From: Paraconiothyrium sp. Pb-2020
Lineage: Eukaryota > Ascomycota > Dothideomycetes > Pleosporales > Didymosphaeriaceae
DNA: 64,000 nucleotides
NCBI GenBank assembly: GCA_022419385.1
Contig: JAJUBI010000007.1
Coordinates: 1,955,768-2,019,767 of the forward strand
Reading direction: 5' to 3'
Shown here: one piece after another, positions 21,485-31,889 of the stretch
Position numbering within the stretch: position 1 is the first letter of the stretch
Layout of the letters: each line of letters opens with the position of its first letter
Program-made: the position numbers and the translations under genes
The notes under the pieces: model-generated
The model's input: the letters and a program-made list of their open reading frames with translations, nothing else
Databases searched by the model: none
Told to the model about the DNA's origin: nothing

Positions 21485-23026
21485 TTACCCACTCTCGAAC
21501 TCTTTGCTCTCTCCAATGTTAACAACTTCGAACACTCCGTCTTCTTCAATGTTCTTCTCCCTGAGTGCTTCCTTCAGCTTCCTCGGTGGCTCCATAACGT
21601 CTTCCTCGGTGAGTACCCAAGTACCCCAATGCATCCCTAATGCCTTCTTACATTTCGCATCGACGAAAATATTGACACTGTCCTGCGGGTTCGCATGCAT
21701 AGGCGACATGATCCAACGTGGCTCATATGCACCGATAGGAATAAGGCCGAGATCGAAAGGTCCACGATGCTGCCCAATCTGCGCGAAAGCAGGACAGTGT
21801 GGAAGATGTGCGTAGTCGGGTCCATATCCATCATCGCCCTCGGGAGTGGATTCTGGAACAGCCCTGTATCCTGTATCTCCTGCAAAGTAGACTTTCGCGC
21901 CACCGCTTTCGATACTCCAACTTGCCCACAAGGTCCTACACTTATCGAATGGGCCTCGAGCGGAGACATGCTGGCACGGTAGGGCGCCTACCACCGCTGT
22001 GATATCCCCTCTCTTCGTTTTTACATCGCTGTCGCTCACAGAGACGGCATCCACTTCTTCCGCATCCTGGAATCTCGCCTGTAGCTTCACGTCCTTAGTA
22101 TCCCACCAATCTAGTTCCGTCACCTGTCCCTCCGGCACTCCGCTCCCGATGAACCATTTTCGGTTCCCGAGCGGCGCGAAAAAGTGCGCCTGCGGGAACG
22201 CTTCTTGTATCCGTTTGACCGTAGGGTAACTCAGGTGGTCGTAGTGATTATGGCTAATGACCACCAGGTCGACCGTGGGCAGGTCCTCGATTTCGCAAGG
22301 GGGAGGTGTGAATCGCTTGAAAGTCTTGAAGTTAACGGGAGCGCAACAGTCTTCGAAGACGGGGTCGAATAGGACGCGGAGACCGGTGGGAAATTCGACA
22401 TAGTAGCACGCGTGCCCAAGCCAGGTTGCTCGTAACTTGCCGCCTTGCCTGCTTTCTCTGAAAGATGGGGTGACGACTGGGACTGTGGGGGGAGTGGTGT
22501 CTGGTTTTCGAGCTTGGCCTGAGAGTTTTCTCCTACGAGATATTGTCAGGATGATTTTGTCATGTTTACAAGTAGGAGAGGCTTACCAGAGTAGCCTTGC
22601 ACCCATCCTCCACCCCACGAAATCGCGGAAGCTGTCCCATGGATTTATAAATCCCTTCCCGTCTTTCAAATGGTGTGCCTTGTCATCCGCATCTTCAGGC
22701 TTTGCTCCGACAACAGCTGGCTTGCTCACCACGACATACAAACCCGCAGACGCGAGACCCGCTCCACCCGCGGAACTCATCTTGATCGTGAACGCAAACC
22801 TAGGCGTCTGCCACCAGCGGTTTGTTGGTGGTGAAAACCGTGAGCTAGTCCTAGAAGACGACAGTCGCTTGAAGGGGCGATGTGTGTTGCTGTGCCAGTT
22901 TCGCCAGTATGCTTCTTTCACAGACGTCGAAGCCGTCAACGTACCCTCTACGTGCGTAAAGGTGCGAATTTGGCGTCTCAATATGTTCAAATTCGTGGAG
23001 CTAGTGTTGGCCAAGGACGAAGACAT
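21485..23026 (-). CDS. Metallo-beta-lactamase-fold hydrolase, NAPE-PLD/Fmp30-like
   Basis: The family includes N-acyl-phosphatidylethanolamine phospholipase D and the yeast mitochondrial protein Fmp30, which act on membrane phospholipids. Exons 23026-22587 and 22532-21485 join through a 54-nt intron (22533-22586; GTAAGC donor, CTGAC branch, CGTAG acceptor) to give 495 aa. The N-terminus is basic and hydroxylated without acids (MSSSLANTSSTNLNILRR), as in mitochondrial presequences, and a short hydrophobic stretch (about AGGAGLASAGLYVVV) may anchor it. Then come ATWLGHACYYVEF, the zinc motif SHNHYDHL, YFAGDTGY and MHWGTW. Substrate is inferred. The ATG at 23026 is the first in frame (a TTG lies further up). 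Confidence 0.88.
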
Positions 23027-24585
23027 CTCCCAGGAGTCACACTCTAGCAGATCTATATACAACTCGATTCCGTCCTTGACCCTGAACGATGCTGCAGAGC
23101 GAAGCCACGTCCTTTAGGTCGGAAAAGGCCAAATCGGACACCAAATTGGCCGTCTCGTTTGCCGGCTCATGCGGTCTCTGCGGCTTTTGCTTGTGATTGG
23201 TCAATGACGACATCACTACATGAATGCAGTGACGGAACCGAGGGTGCTTAACTCCGTGGGCGGAAGTATCGATGCACACCGACGTTCCGGACAGATTTGT
23301 GGTCCGCCTCGCGCACAAACGTACGAGGTCCAAGAAGACTCTGCTACTGTGCACGCGGAGATAGAAGATTCGGCGAGGGTCGTCAGTGCTGTTCGACGGA
23401 TCACCGCACGTGACAACGAGAGTACCTACCTAGGTACCTAGGTATCTAGATACCTAGAGTCACAGTGCAGCCGGGCTCAAACAGGCGAACCAAAGCGAAG
23501 CAACCGAGTGACACGCAACGACTCCTCAAACAAGCTTTTTTCCATTTTGATGCTGCTATCAAGAAGGCCTGCTTTTTTGCAGGGCGATGTAAAAGCACGA
23601 TATCGATCCGTTCCTCCAAGTCCCTAATGTGCCAACTGGTATCGAATTCATAAAAGCTCAAAGCCTTTTCCGCCCAAAAGAAAAAAAAGTAATGCTCCGT
23701 CCTAGTCCAATGCCAATTAATTATAGCTCCGCAATTGGAAACGGAGGCGATGGAGGGGAATCAAATCGTGAGCTCTTTAAAACCGCAAACTGATTGGCTC
23801 TTGGAGGACAGGTACGGCCAAAATCCTTAGGACGGCGGATCTAAGGCGATCGACGCTCTGACCGTACCCGCGTTCCTTCAAGAGGCCGAAAGCAAAACCA
23901 TTAACAAGTGCGATGAACCCCCAAATGCCAATCTAGTGGCAAAGTGCAATAGAACAATCGTGCACAGGGAAACCACCAAAACCTCACGCCCGAAGCGTGG
24001 CTGGCAGCATGAAAAAGCATCGTAGAAAACCGGATCAAGCAAACAAAACGCCGTGATCCCACAATTTCGCTGGAAGTGCTCCTGATGATCCATAACACAC
24101 CCCAATGTCTAGACGAAAAACAAGCAATGAAAATCCGGTGTCGCGAAATGTAAGGTAGGAAATCTATCATGCAGGATGATCGCAAGCCTTGCGTGTTTTC
24201 GTCAAATCTCGAAGGGCGCGCATATGCATCTCAAATAGCGACAAGAAGAGAACGAATGAGCGCCTTGTAAGACAGTCTCGATGTGGACGAAGGCTTCCGT
24301 GATAAGGGACAACGATGGTATCGCCGATCGACCGATGAGGGCTGGAAAATCGGGTCCAGGAAGTGAAGAGCCGGTGCGAAGAAATAACTTTTGAACAGAT
24401 GAATCGCTGGGATGAGGTAGAAGGCCAAGCAATATGTGATGGTAGAAGAATCAAGTCGTGAAACAATCTGAGAGTCGTGATGTCCGCAGTGGGGAAGGTC
24501 ATCTGTGCAGTAAAACAGGCCAGACGGGACGGCGCTCGACAGGCTTTGAGAGGGTCGAAACGGACACTTCGAAGGTAGCTGAGTC
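23027..24585. other. Intergenic region with hydrolase promoter and cyclin 3' flank
   Basis: About 1.6 kb. A CCAAT-type box (ATTGG on +) lies close upstream of the hydrolase near 23200, and a TACCTAGGTA repeat tract is at 23423-23457. Minus-strand frames from 24167 to 24820 are shadows or 3' flank of the cyclin gene. Confidence 0.5.
23423..23457. repeat. Short palindromic TACCTAGGTA repeat tract
   Basis: About 35 nt of overlapping, imperfect, self-complementary units (TACCTAGGTA, then TATCTAGATA). Such CTAGG-rich tracts recur upstream of genes in filamentous ascomycetes as I recall; no function is implied. Confidence 0.7.
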
Positions 24586-25947
24586 CTAAACAGCGACAGC
24601 CTGAGGACCGAATCCAGGCGCCATGAAGTAGGACGGGTGCCTTTGCGCACAATACATGCAACCGCAATTGACGCCGTGGGCGTTCCAGGTAGGAGGTTGG
24701 TATTGCGTTGTGTATGCAGGCGGCCCATAACTGGATGGCTGCTGGGGCTGGCTCGGAGCCGTCTGAGACAGGGGTGGAAACCCAAACATGGTGCGACGTG
24801 AGTACCCTTCCGGGGCCCAAGGTCCCGCGCTTCCATAATACTCTGGGGTAGTGGGGCCTGTGGTAGGAGCAGAAGCAGGAGAGTGCTCATTGGCCGCTCG
24901 CCAAGGGTCGTACTGCGAGTAGCCGGCGCCATTGTTGAACGAAGGCTGCGCGGACTTGGGCGTATACTCATATGGTGGTGGGTTGTAGGCCTGCTGCATT
25001 GGTAGCGGTGGGAGTGGCTTGTTGATTGAACGTGGTCGCTGAACCGAAGTATCAATGGGGCTCAGTTTGTTGAGGCACCCGACTCGCTCGGTGGCACGTT
25101 CTTCGTATGTCTTCCAATGGTTGGACCAAGTGTTCCAACCTTGGTGCTCCGCAGGATCGCGGTGCAACTTGAATTCAATAGCCACAAGCCACTCCATCTC
25201 CAACTGGTTCAGGTCTGCAACGGGGATGCCGCTGACCTCAGACCAGGATCGGTTGATGAAGGTATTGTCATCCAGAAACTTGCTTCCCAGTACGAGGGCA
25301 ATGGTAAGGAGGCGGAACAGATGATTGTCGTTCTTAGGGAGACCAACCAGCATGGGCATCCTCGAAGAGAGGTAGAACATGCTCAATATGATGGTTGCAG
25401 AGGGCAGCCTCGTTGCGCATAATACCTGATGGACCCATTTTCTGAAGGATGGTGGCATCATCCGGCCAGGTGTAATGACCTCCAGAGCCATTTCGCACAC
25501 AAAATCCGTCATGACTTCCATGTCGTAGTCAAGCTTGGCGGACACACCTCCAACAGGCTTCTCCTCTTTCGGTTGCTGGGCAGGCCGTTGGATGAGCTCT
25601 TGCGCACGGCGTTGCTGCATAGCGACGTCTCCCATGGAGTGTCGCATCGGCGGAAGGATAGTAGCGCCGTTGGGCTCGTAGAACGAACTGGGTGGCGGAA
25701 GACTCGGCGGGGCGTTGCTCAGGTAGGTGCCTGCTTGCGGGTACATGGGAGGCATCGCAATGGAGAGCTGGTTGTAGCGGTCTGCAAAGTCGTAGCCATC
25801 ATCGTGCGACCGAATACCCGGTTGACCGCCATAGGCAGTTTGTTGATAGGGCATTCCACCGCAACCCGAGTGGTAGCTGGGCACAAACTCAGGCGGCGTT
25901 AGTGGTAGTTGCCGTGGCATATTCTGTCGGGGGTAAAAGGATGGCAT
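24586..25947 (-). CDS. Pho80/Pcl-family (Clg1-like) cyclin
   Basis: Cyclins of this group activate the Pho85-type kinase and link nutrient or morphogenesis signals to the cell cycle. The 453-aa protein has a disordered Pro/Gln/Tyr-rich N-terminus, a single cyclin box near residues 150-270 (MTDFVCEMALEVI, SFRKWVHQVLCATRLPSATI, then GSKFLDDNTFINRSWSEVSG and LNQLEMEWLVAIEFKL), and a long P/Q/Y-rich tail ending in CGCMYCAQRH. The spacing fits Pcl1/2/Clg1-type cyclins better than B-type cyclins. ATG 25947 is the first in frame; the upstream 17 codons begin at TTG. A possible 49-nt intron lies in the leader at 25990-26038 (GTGAGC..GTCGCAG). Confidence 0.85.
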   Translation of the reverse strand: MPSFYPRQNMPRQLPLTPPEFVPSYHSGCGGMPYQQTAYGGQPGIRSHDDGYDFADRYNQLSIAMPPMYPQAGTYLSNAPPSLPPPSSFYEPNGATILPPMRHSMGDVAMQQRRAQELIQRPAQQPKEEKPVGGVSAKLDYDMEVMTDFVCEMALEVITPGRMMPPSFRKWVHQVLCATRLPSATIILSMFYLSSRMPMLVGLPKNDNHLFRLLTIALVLGSKFLDDNTFINRSWSEVSGIPVADLNQLEMEWLVAIEFKLHRDPAEHQGWNTWSNHWKTYEERATERVGCLNKLSPIDTSVQRPRSINKPLPPLPMQQAYNPPPYEYTPKSAQPSFNNGAGYSQYDPWRAANEHSPASAPTTGPTTPEYYGSAGPWAPEGYSRRTMFGFPPLSQTAPSQPQQPSSYGPPAYTTQYQPPTWNAHGVNCGCMYCAQRHPSYFMAPGFGPQAVAV

Positions 25948-28830
25948 GATGGAGATCAAGTTGCAGAGGAACGAAGACACCGGTATAGCCTGCGACAATG
26001 TAAGCGGAATCCGCCAAGGCAGCGAGTAGATGGCTCACCAGTCTCTTCGATTCCCGACCGCAGAAGGGTGAGCGTACGCTCTGCGAAAGAGCTTACCGGG
26101 GCTCTAGTAGAGTCCGTTCATGCACAAAGAAAATGGTGGTGTAAGAGAGTGTTGTTTGCTTGAGACAGTCGAAGAAGCGGCGGGGACTGTAATAATGGTG
26201 TCGCGGGCAGACAGTGCGTCGTTGTCGTTGGCACAGCGCAACCGGCAAGAGAATCGGCGTGTGTCGCAGCTGAGACCTAGATTAGAGACGCGCAGTGGGA
26301 GCGGACGCCACTGAAACGCGAGTCCGGGACGATGTCTAAATCAATAGTTCGTCGTAAGTGGTGAAGGTTGAAGGTCGCGTTGTCGGGGAGCAAAGGAAAC
26401 CGGGAAGCCGAAGTGGAACGGCAGGGGCGACCCAACAAAAAGGCAAAGAGCAAGCTGGTTCAACCAAGGAAGGCGCCGAGTAAATGCCACAGGAGAGCGG
26501 ATGCAAAAGGATGAGGCGGCCGACGTTCGTGCAGCGACGGTGGCTGTCAGAAGCAACGAGACGAGTCTGTTCGGTGGACTGTGACGCGCGAACCAGAGCG
26601 AGGTCGAGCAAAGTCGATGGTGACGACCGATGCTGCGCTGTGGGAGGGCGACACTGGTTGCCAACGCTGAAAAGTGCGATGGGGAGAGTGACGGCGAAGA
26701 GCGCAAACGCTGAGCAAACGAGGGCCCAGTTGGTCGCCCGAGTGCGTGCAAGGACCACTTCTCGGCTGCGCGGCTACACGGCCAGAGAGGCTGGCTGGGG
26801 GTCGAGAGCGCTGCCTGCGGGTGAAGATGACGAGGTGGGAGAGAAGGAGGAGGCGAAGGGGGAAGGGGAGCAAGGGGATGGGCGCGGCGAGGAGCGGAGC
26901 GGTTGTGGTGACGGAGTGAATTTCTCAGGGTGGGTGTGTATAATCAACCAGTTAGGGGCATTCTTCAGGCCGCGCCCGCCGTCCGAATGGCCATGTCCGG
27001 CTCCAACAAATCTGTACCGACGTCCTCGCGTCGCGGCCTGGAAGTTGAACCGTGGGGAGCAGGCTGCATCTTTGCGCTGCTCGCCCGTCCCCACGCAGGC
27101 ATTCCGTGCTGGTCACGATGCACGTCGTGTCTTGCCGTGCCCGTGGTGCTCAACAGGCTCTGCTCCACCAGCCCACCCAGGCCAGACTCCAGAGCGTCGT
27201 CGAGCACAAAGTCGATGCACGCTCTCAGAAACTGCTCCACCGGCGCTGCAACCCTCTCCCAATGAACGCCATAAGGGGCTCGTTGGCGCCGGCTCCGTCC
27301 AGTCACGGACGGCATCGGTGCTTTCGCGAGCCACGCTGGCAGACTTGCGGTGGATGCACCCACGTCTCCTCTCTGCCCTAGCCTCGATAGAAACAAGCTA
27401 GAATCCTTCACTGCCATGCCAAGGGTGTCGTCGAGGCACCAGTCTTGTCCGGCCCGTCCTGCAGCGCGAAACACCGCTCCGCCTGGCAATTGTCATCATC
27501 TTGCAGCCTTCATCTGAGCTTCGAGATGACTGTGTGCCACCCAGCTCCCCCAAACAAAGCCAATAATCGGGCCGTGGACCACATTGGCAACCACCGCCAA
27601 CATGCCCACGCGTACACCCCGCCCAGCTCATCTGTTTGACAGCGTACGCGCATCGCATGTCGGTCCCCGTGCTGCTATGAAATTTGTGCCTGCAGGCCGT
27701 GGCGGCCCCATGTGCTCCTCTAGTCGCGCACATGAACCCTTTGTTCCGTCACTGCCCGTGGTCGTCAAGCAAGCGCCCTGTTGTCGGCCGTGGGCCGCCC
27801 GGGCTGGACTCGATGCTGCTCACACATTGCCAGGTGATGATGAGCATGCCCAGGTGCCCATCGCGCCGACTCCATGCTCTCCGCAAGTCGTAACGCCACC
27901 CAAACACCGCCAGCTCTCTGCGTCAGACGAGGAGCGTCACCCCGCCACCCATCCGCACACCTCCACCCCTCTGACTCTGCGCGCTTCCGCAAAAGAAAAT
28001 CCGCGTCAGTCGTCAGAGTGCTCACACAGGTGGCGGCTGCTTTACCATCCGCGACGCGGGCACTTTACCTCCCAAATGCAGAGCGACAGTCGAAACACCC
28101 CTGCCTCGACTGCAACAGGTTCAGAGAGGCCGTCATCGACTCATGAACCGCAATGTGGGTCGCGCAGACTGACACTTTCTGTCAAAGCCTAATCCGCGGG
28201 GGCGTGATGGGATACCGAGAATCCAGCTTAACGCCGGATGATCAATACGGCGTCGTATTACCGGTGTCGGATCGTACTTTCAAACGTCGAATGATCCGCG
28301 GCTGCCACTGCAATATCCTGTACATGGGGCCTGCAGTAGCCGCGGCGCATTGCCTGTGTGAGGCTTGTGCAGACACATCTGTTTTACTCACGGTAAGCAA
28401 CAGGTGATCGGACCTGTCCAGATGCAGATCGTCAAGGTGGCGTCTAATTCAACAGCACCTACGTGTTCGGCCTTGAAACCGTGCCCAACATGACGATGCC
28501 ATTAGTCTAAGCGGTTGCCTTGGCTGCTGAGTTCATTTAGCATACGCTGGACACGAGGCTGTGTGTACCCATGCTGACCACGAGACGCGTACATCAATTC
28601 ACATATTTCGTGTCTGGGCTCAGTTCGTGTAGATGCCACGGCCGGCGGCTGCAATCGTTTCATTGACATGGTAATCAATCTATGCTCGTTTCTCACGTTA
28701 GGCGCCATATCGTTCCCCCGCCAAAGATCCCGAACGCCATGCAAATGCAATCGTGGGGTATTCCCAAAAAGAAATCCATGCTCGAAGCTGTTTCAACCCA
28801 ATGATGGCGCAATCTTCATACAAAGCGCAG
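25948..28830. other. Unusually long gap upstream of the cyclin gene
   Basis: A 2.9-kb GC-rich stretch without a gene I can support. Open frames up to 305 codons occur on both strands, overlapping each other, dominated by Arg/Ala/Pro/Ser and without domains. It probably holds a long leader and regulatory region for the cyclin gene, plus the 3' flank of RPL7, or a non-coding transcript. Confidence 0.45.
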
Positions 28831-29941
28831 TTAGTTCATCTGTCTGATCAAGTTGTTGATCGAGTCTTCACGGTTGCCTAGATCGCCGCCTTCGATGAAA
28901 TGCTTGAACTTCCGCTTGTGGAAGCCGCCGGTAGGGCTGTTGAGCTTGAAAGGCCACAAGAAGTTAGAGGCTTGTTTGAAGTTGGGACCGACGGTGTAGA
29001 TTTCGTGGATGAGGTCTTCCATACAGATCATGCTAGACGAACGTTAGCCGATGTTGGACAAGGTAGGGTTAGAGTATGCCCGTACCCGTATTTGCCGAGC
29101 TGTTCCTCGATGATTTCGTTGTCCGTAAGCGGGATGCGCTGCTTGTCAACTTTACCGTAACCGCGCTCTGCAAATCAATCAATATGTGACAGCACGAGAA
29201 GAGGAAAGAACTTACTATAGATGAGTTCGCGGACGGATTTCTGGTTGGGATAACCGTACGCGACGAAGGGTTCGACGATTCTGAGCATCTCCATAGTGGC
29301 CTTGGACAACTTCACGAAGACGCCATTGTTGATCTGGAGAAGACGAAGAAGCTGCAGGGTCTTGCGTTTCTTGGGATCGATCTTGTTGATACCCTTAATA
29401 CGCACGACGAAGACAAGCTTTGGTTCCTCCGGGACATAGAAGCTGTCGTTCTTCTTTGCTTCGCGAGACAGCCTGACCTTCTCCTTCTCGGCGTCACGAT
29501 ATTCTTTCACATATTTTTCGGCCCGGGTGAAAATCACTTCCCTCTTCTTCTTGTTCTTGTCTGACAGAATATTAGCACGGACGTTCTACAAAACTTCGCT
29601 ACAACTGGTCGAAGAGGGCGGTCGCATCAGTCCCGAAAGATGGTTAACGGTACGACAACATTGACCGGAGTCTAGTCGATAGTGTTGGTGGTTATCATCA
29701 TCGCGACCGGCCCTTCTCGCCTTTTGTAGCAGCTGGGTGCACACCTCGCTTTTCTTTTGTAGCCAAAGCGCGCTCCTCGCGAGCCCTTTCCTGCGATTTC
29801 CTCTTCTTCAGAAGCGTCTCGGGGACGAGGATGTCGTTCTGCGTCGGCACAGTTCTGCGCGTGGAGTTAGTAGAGTTCAAGAAGAGCCTTGCTCTGTAGT
29901 AAGAAGGTCGCGAAGGTAGATACTCACGTTGAAGTCGCCAT
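28831..29941 (-). CDS. RPL7: 60S ribosomal protein L7 (uL30)
   Basis: A structural protein of the large ribosomal subunit. Five exons, 29941-29928, 29854-29745, 29560-29216, 29167-29086 and 29032-28831, give 250 aa, the normal size. Joins restore MATST-TVPTQND, KEKR-DKNKKKREVIFTRAEKY, RELIY-KRGYGKVDKQRIPL and EQLGKYG-MICMEDLIHEIYTVG, all typical of L7. The first coding exon is only 14 nt. Introns are 73, 184, 48 and 53 nt; the long second one carries a C/D-box snoRNA (29619-29709). The protein ends in EDSINNLIRQMN. Expression is expected to be high and coupled to ribosome synthesis. Confidence 0.95.
29561..29744 (-). other. RPL7 intron 2, snoRNA host intron
   Basis: 184 nt (GTGTGC..GTCAG), about three times the usual intron length in this window; the extra length is the snoRNA. 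Confidence 0.88.
29619..29709 (-). ncRNA. C/D-box snoRNA in RPL7 intron 2, LSU rRNA 2'-O-methylation guide
   Basis: Read on the minus strand. A 7-bp terminal stem (CGGTCGC at 29709-29703 with GCGACCG at 29625-29619) encloses a perfect box C (ATGATGA, 29701-29695) and box D (CTGA, 29630-29627). The bases just 5' of box D (ACCATCTTTCGGGA) pair for 13 bp with the large-subunit rRNA sequence CCCGAAAGAUGGU, which I know from yeast 25S and human 28S. The +5 rule puts the methyl group on the G of CCCGAAAG, which from memory is yeast Gm805 (guide snR39b), two bases from Am807 (snR39/snR59). Yeast snR39 and snR59 also lie in RPL7 introns, so host gene and target region both agree. It should be released from the debranched intron. 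Confidence 0.85.
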
Positions 29942-30351
29942 TGTTAAAGTTGCAGAGGCCGCCGTTGCATTCTGAAAACTCTCGAGGCAAACTTCGGATT
30001 TTCGAAGATCGTGCTAAGCGGAACGCTAGGCTGCATAGGCACTAGACCAACTCTACTAGTGTAGCATGGCTTGGCAGTCACAGTACAGAAGGCCCCTATG
30101 CGACGCTTCTGATATCACTCTCACCAACCCGAATCTTGTGCGTATTACTCAAGAATCGGTCTGCCATGAGGCTCAGGCAATCCATGCGTATTCACCCATG
30201 ATCTGCGCTATAGAGCCGAATCTTGAAGGCTCACGTACCCTTTCCGTGCCATGTTCGCAGCACTTGGACTACTGAGGAGGTAGTCTCGCGACCCTTCCCA
30301 GTCCACACTTGTCATTTCGATCGAGCTCAAAGTAGCATACCTTCAGCTTCT

Positions 30352-30731
30352 TTGATCAGCTTGAGCACCTCTACCAACATATCCCCGCCTTTCGCGATGC
30401 CAACGTGAAAGTCTTGCTCATGGTAATGCTTCGTTCACTCCAAGATACAACATCCTCTAATGACCGTATCGTTTGCAACACACGCTTCGAGAAACGGAAA
30501 CTCCCATATCATGACTTCTTTGCGGCACGACGCATGTGCTGATACCAAGGTACCGCACAAGTCCACTTTTGGCTCACAATCCTGGGATAGCGCCGTTGGG
30601 TTGACCTTAGCAAGAATTTCCATAAACTTGGGCCCCCAAGGTAACAAAAGGTTGATCACGATGATAAAGATTGAGGATCTCGTGACCAAGCTGCCTTGGA
30701 TGGCAAACCTTTTATCATGTACCGCTGTCAA
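30352..30731 (-). pseudogene. Possible gene remnant with an in-frame TGA
   Basis: One minus-strand frame reads as protein-like sequence (including LVSAHASCRKEVMIWEFPF and EACVANDTVIRG), stops at a TGA, and continues in the same frame with EQDFHVGIAKGGDMLVEV and KLIKEAEG. I do not recognise the family, and no ATG-led start or splice sites make a complete gene. The continuity of plausible sequence across the TGA suggests a decayed gene or an unspliced intron I could not define. Chance is not excluded. Confidence 0.35.
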
Positions 30732-30899
30732 ACTTTGATATCTGTTTGACCTACCACGTTAATTATCTCTCCGCATCGATGTTGTTGGCTTTACTCCCAT
30801 CGCCACCCTCAGCTTTGTCTGCCACACCATAACTCATCTGAGGATGTTTTAGGCGCCTTCTTCTTTGTTTCGCGGTAGGTGTACATTGTTGAACCTTCC

Positions 30900-31170
30900 C
30901 AGAGCCTCCGTCGATTGGAGGGCACAGGCTACCCCGCATTACCATGGAAAGTCCCCGAAATCATGAAACTGTACTCAGTATCATCCTTACACTCCCACAG
31001 AAGACCCCAAAGCCAAGGAACTACTCACCCTACTCTTTGGCGGTTCACCACCTGCAGATGACCCAGAGCACGGGAACAATGCGATGATAATGCCATCCTA
31101 CAGTACTACAGTCACGCAACGAGCAACTCTCAAGGGCATATCATTGTCTGTCCATGCATAGCCGCAGGAA
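30900..31170 (+). pseudogene. Possible second remnant on plus strand
   Basis: Protein-like pieces occur in two plus frames, first LEGTGYPALPWKVPEIMKLY and then, one frame over, EDPKAKELLTLLFGGSPPADD, ending in a stop near 31166. No donor or acceptor pair joins them clearly. It may be an exon pair of an unrecognised gene or a decayed one. Weak evidence. Confidence 0.25.
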
Positions 31171-31889
31171 GTAGAGGTCATGGAAGCCACTCGGACATCT
31201 ATAACGCTGGAAGACCCTTGCGTTATTGGCGCTTCGGAATCGGCAGTATACGGATTAGAGCTCTAGGCGCCACATGGGACCCGCCTGGCGTGTTGAAGCC
31301 ACCATTACGCAGTTCGGCTGGCGAGTAAGGAGGGCCCTTGGAAGGGTTCGACGTTTGAAGAAGTCTCGTGAATAATGTAGGCAAAAGACTACCCTGAGCT
31401 TATCTATGAGAAGAACCAGGAACATCATTGATGATTGTAGGAATCGTCAACGTACAGAGCGCGCTGATGCATTTTTCTCTCGAAGACCAAAAGCGCGTGC
31501 GGCTGGAATCGTTGTGCAATACAGCATTGATTGCTAAAGACAGCGAAAAAGACGTGAAGAACGAGAGGAATGCGGAAGGTCGTGACGATGTTGAAAGGAA
31601 ACCGTTCGCGCCACATTCCAGAGCATGCGACGGAACCGGAACCGAGAACCACGCCATAACCTCACGATGCCGACGCGAAAACTGAAACTATACAAACAAA
31701 GATGCCCACCCGGATGCGTCGCCGCCTATTTTTATCTCTCATGGATCCATCTCTGTTGTTTTCGCACGACCGCATGCAGCCAGGAACATGTCAAAGGCTC
31801 TTGCATATAACCTATGTCTCTGAACGCGTGCATTGTTCAACCCACCACCTCACTCGTTACGTTTCGTTATATATTCAGGCGTTCACAAG

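Larger units (their letters stand above)
29942..31889. other. Gene-poor region with possible worn gene remnants
   Basis: About 1.9 kb between RPL7 and the GPI protein gene. Apart from the remnants listed separately (30352-30731 minus; 30900-31170 plus) I see no intact gene. Confidence 0.5.

Noticed and set aside
24167..25055. Long minus frames overlapping the cyclin gene
   Set aside because: Out of frame with the cyclin, which has a clear cyclin box; these are shadow frames.
26484..27401. 305-codon plus-strand frame in the gap above the cyclin gene
   Set aside because: Overlaps minus-strand frames of similar length; composition artefact of GC-rich DNA, no family signal.
27584..28192. 202-codon plus-strand frame
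   Set aside because: Low-complexity Pro/Ser/Arg content and no conserved motif or splice structure.
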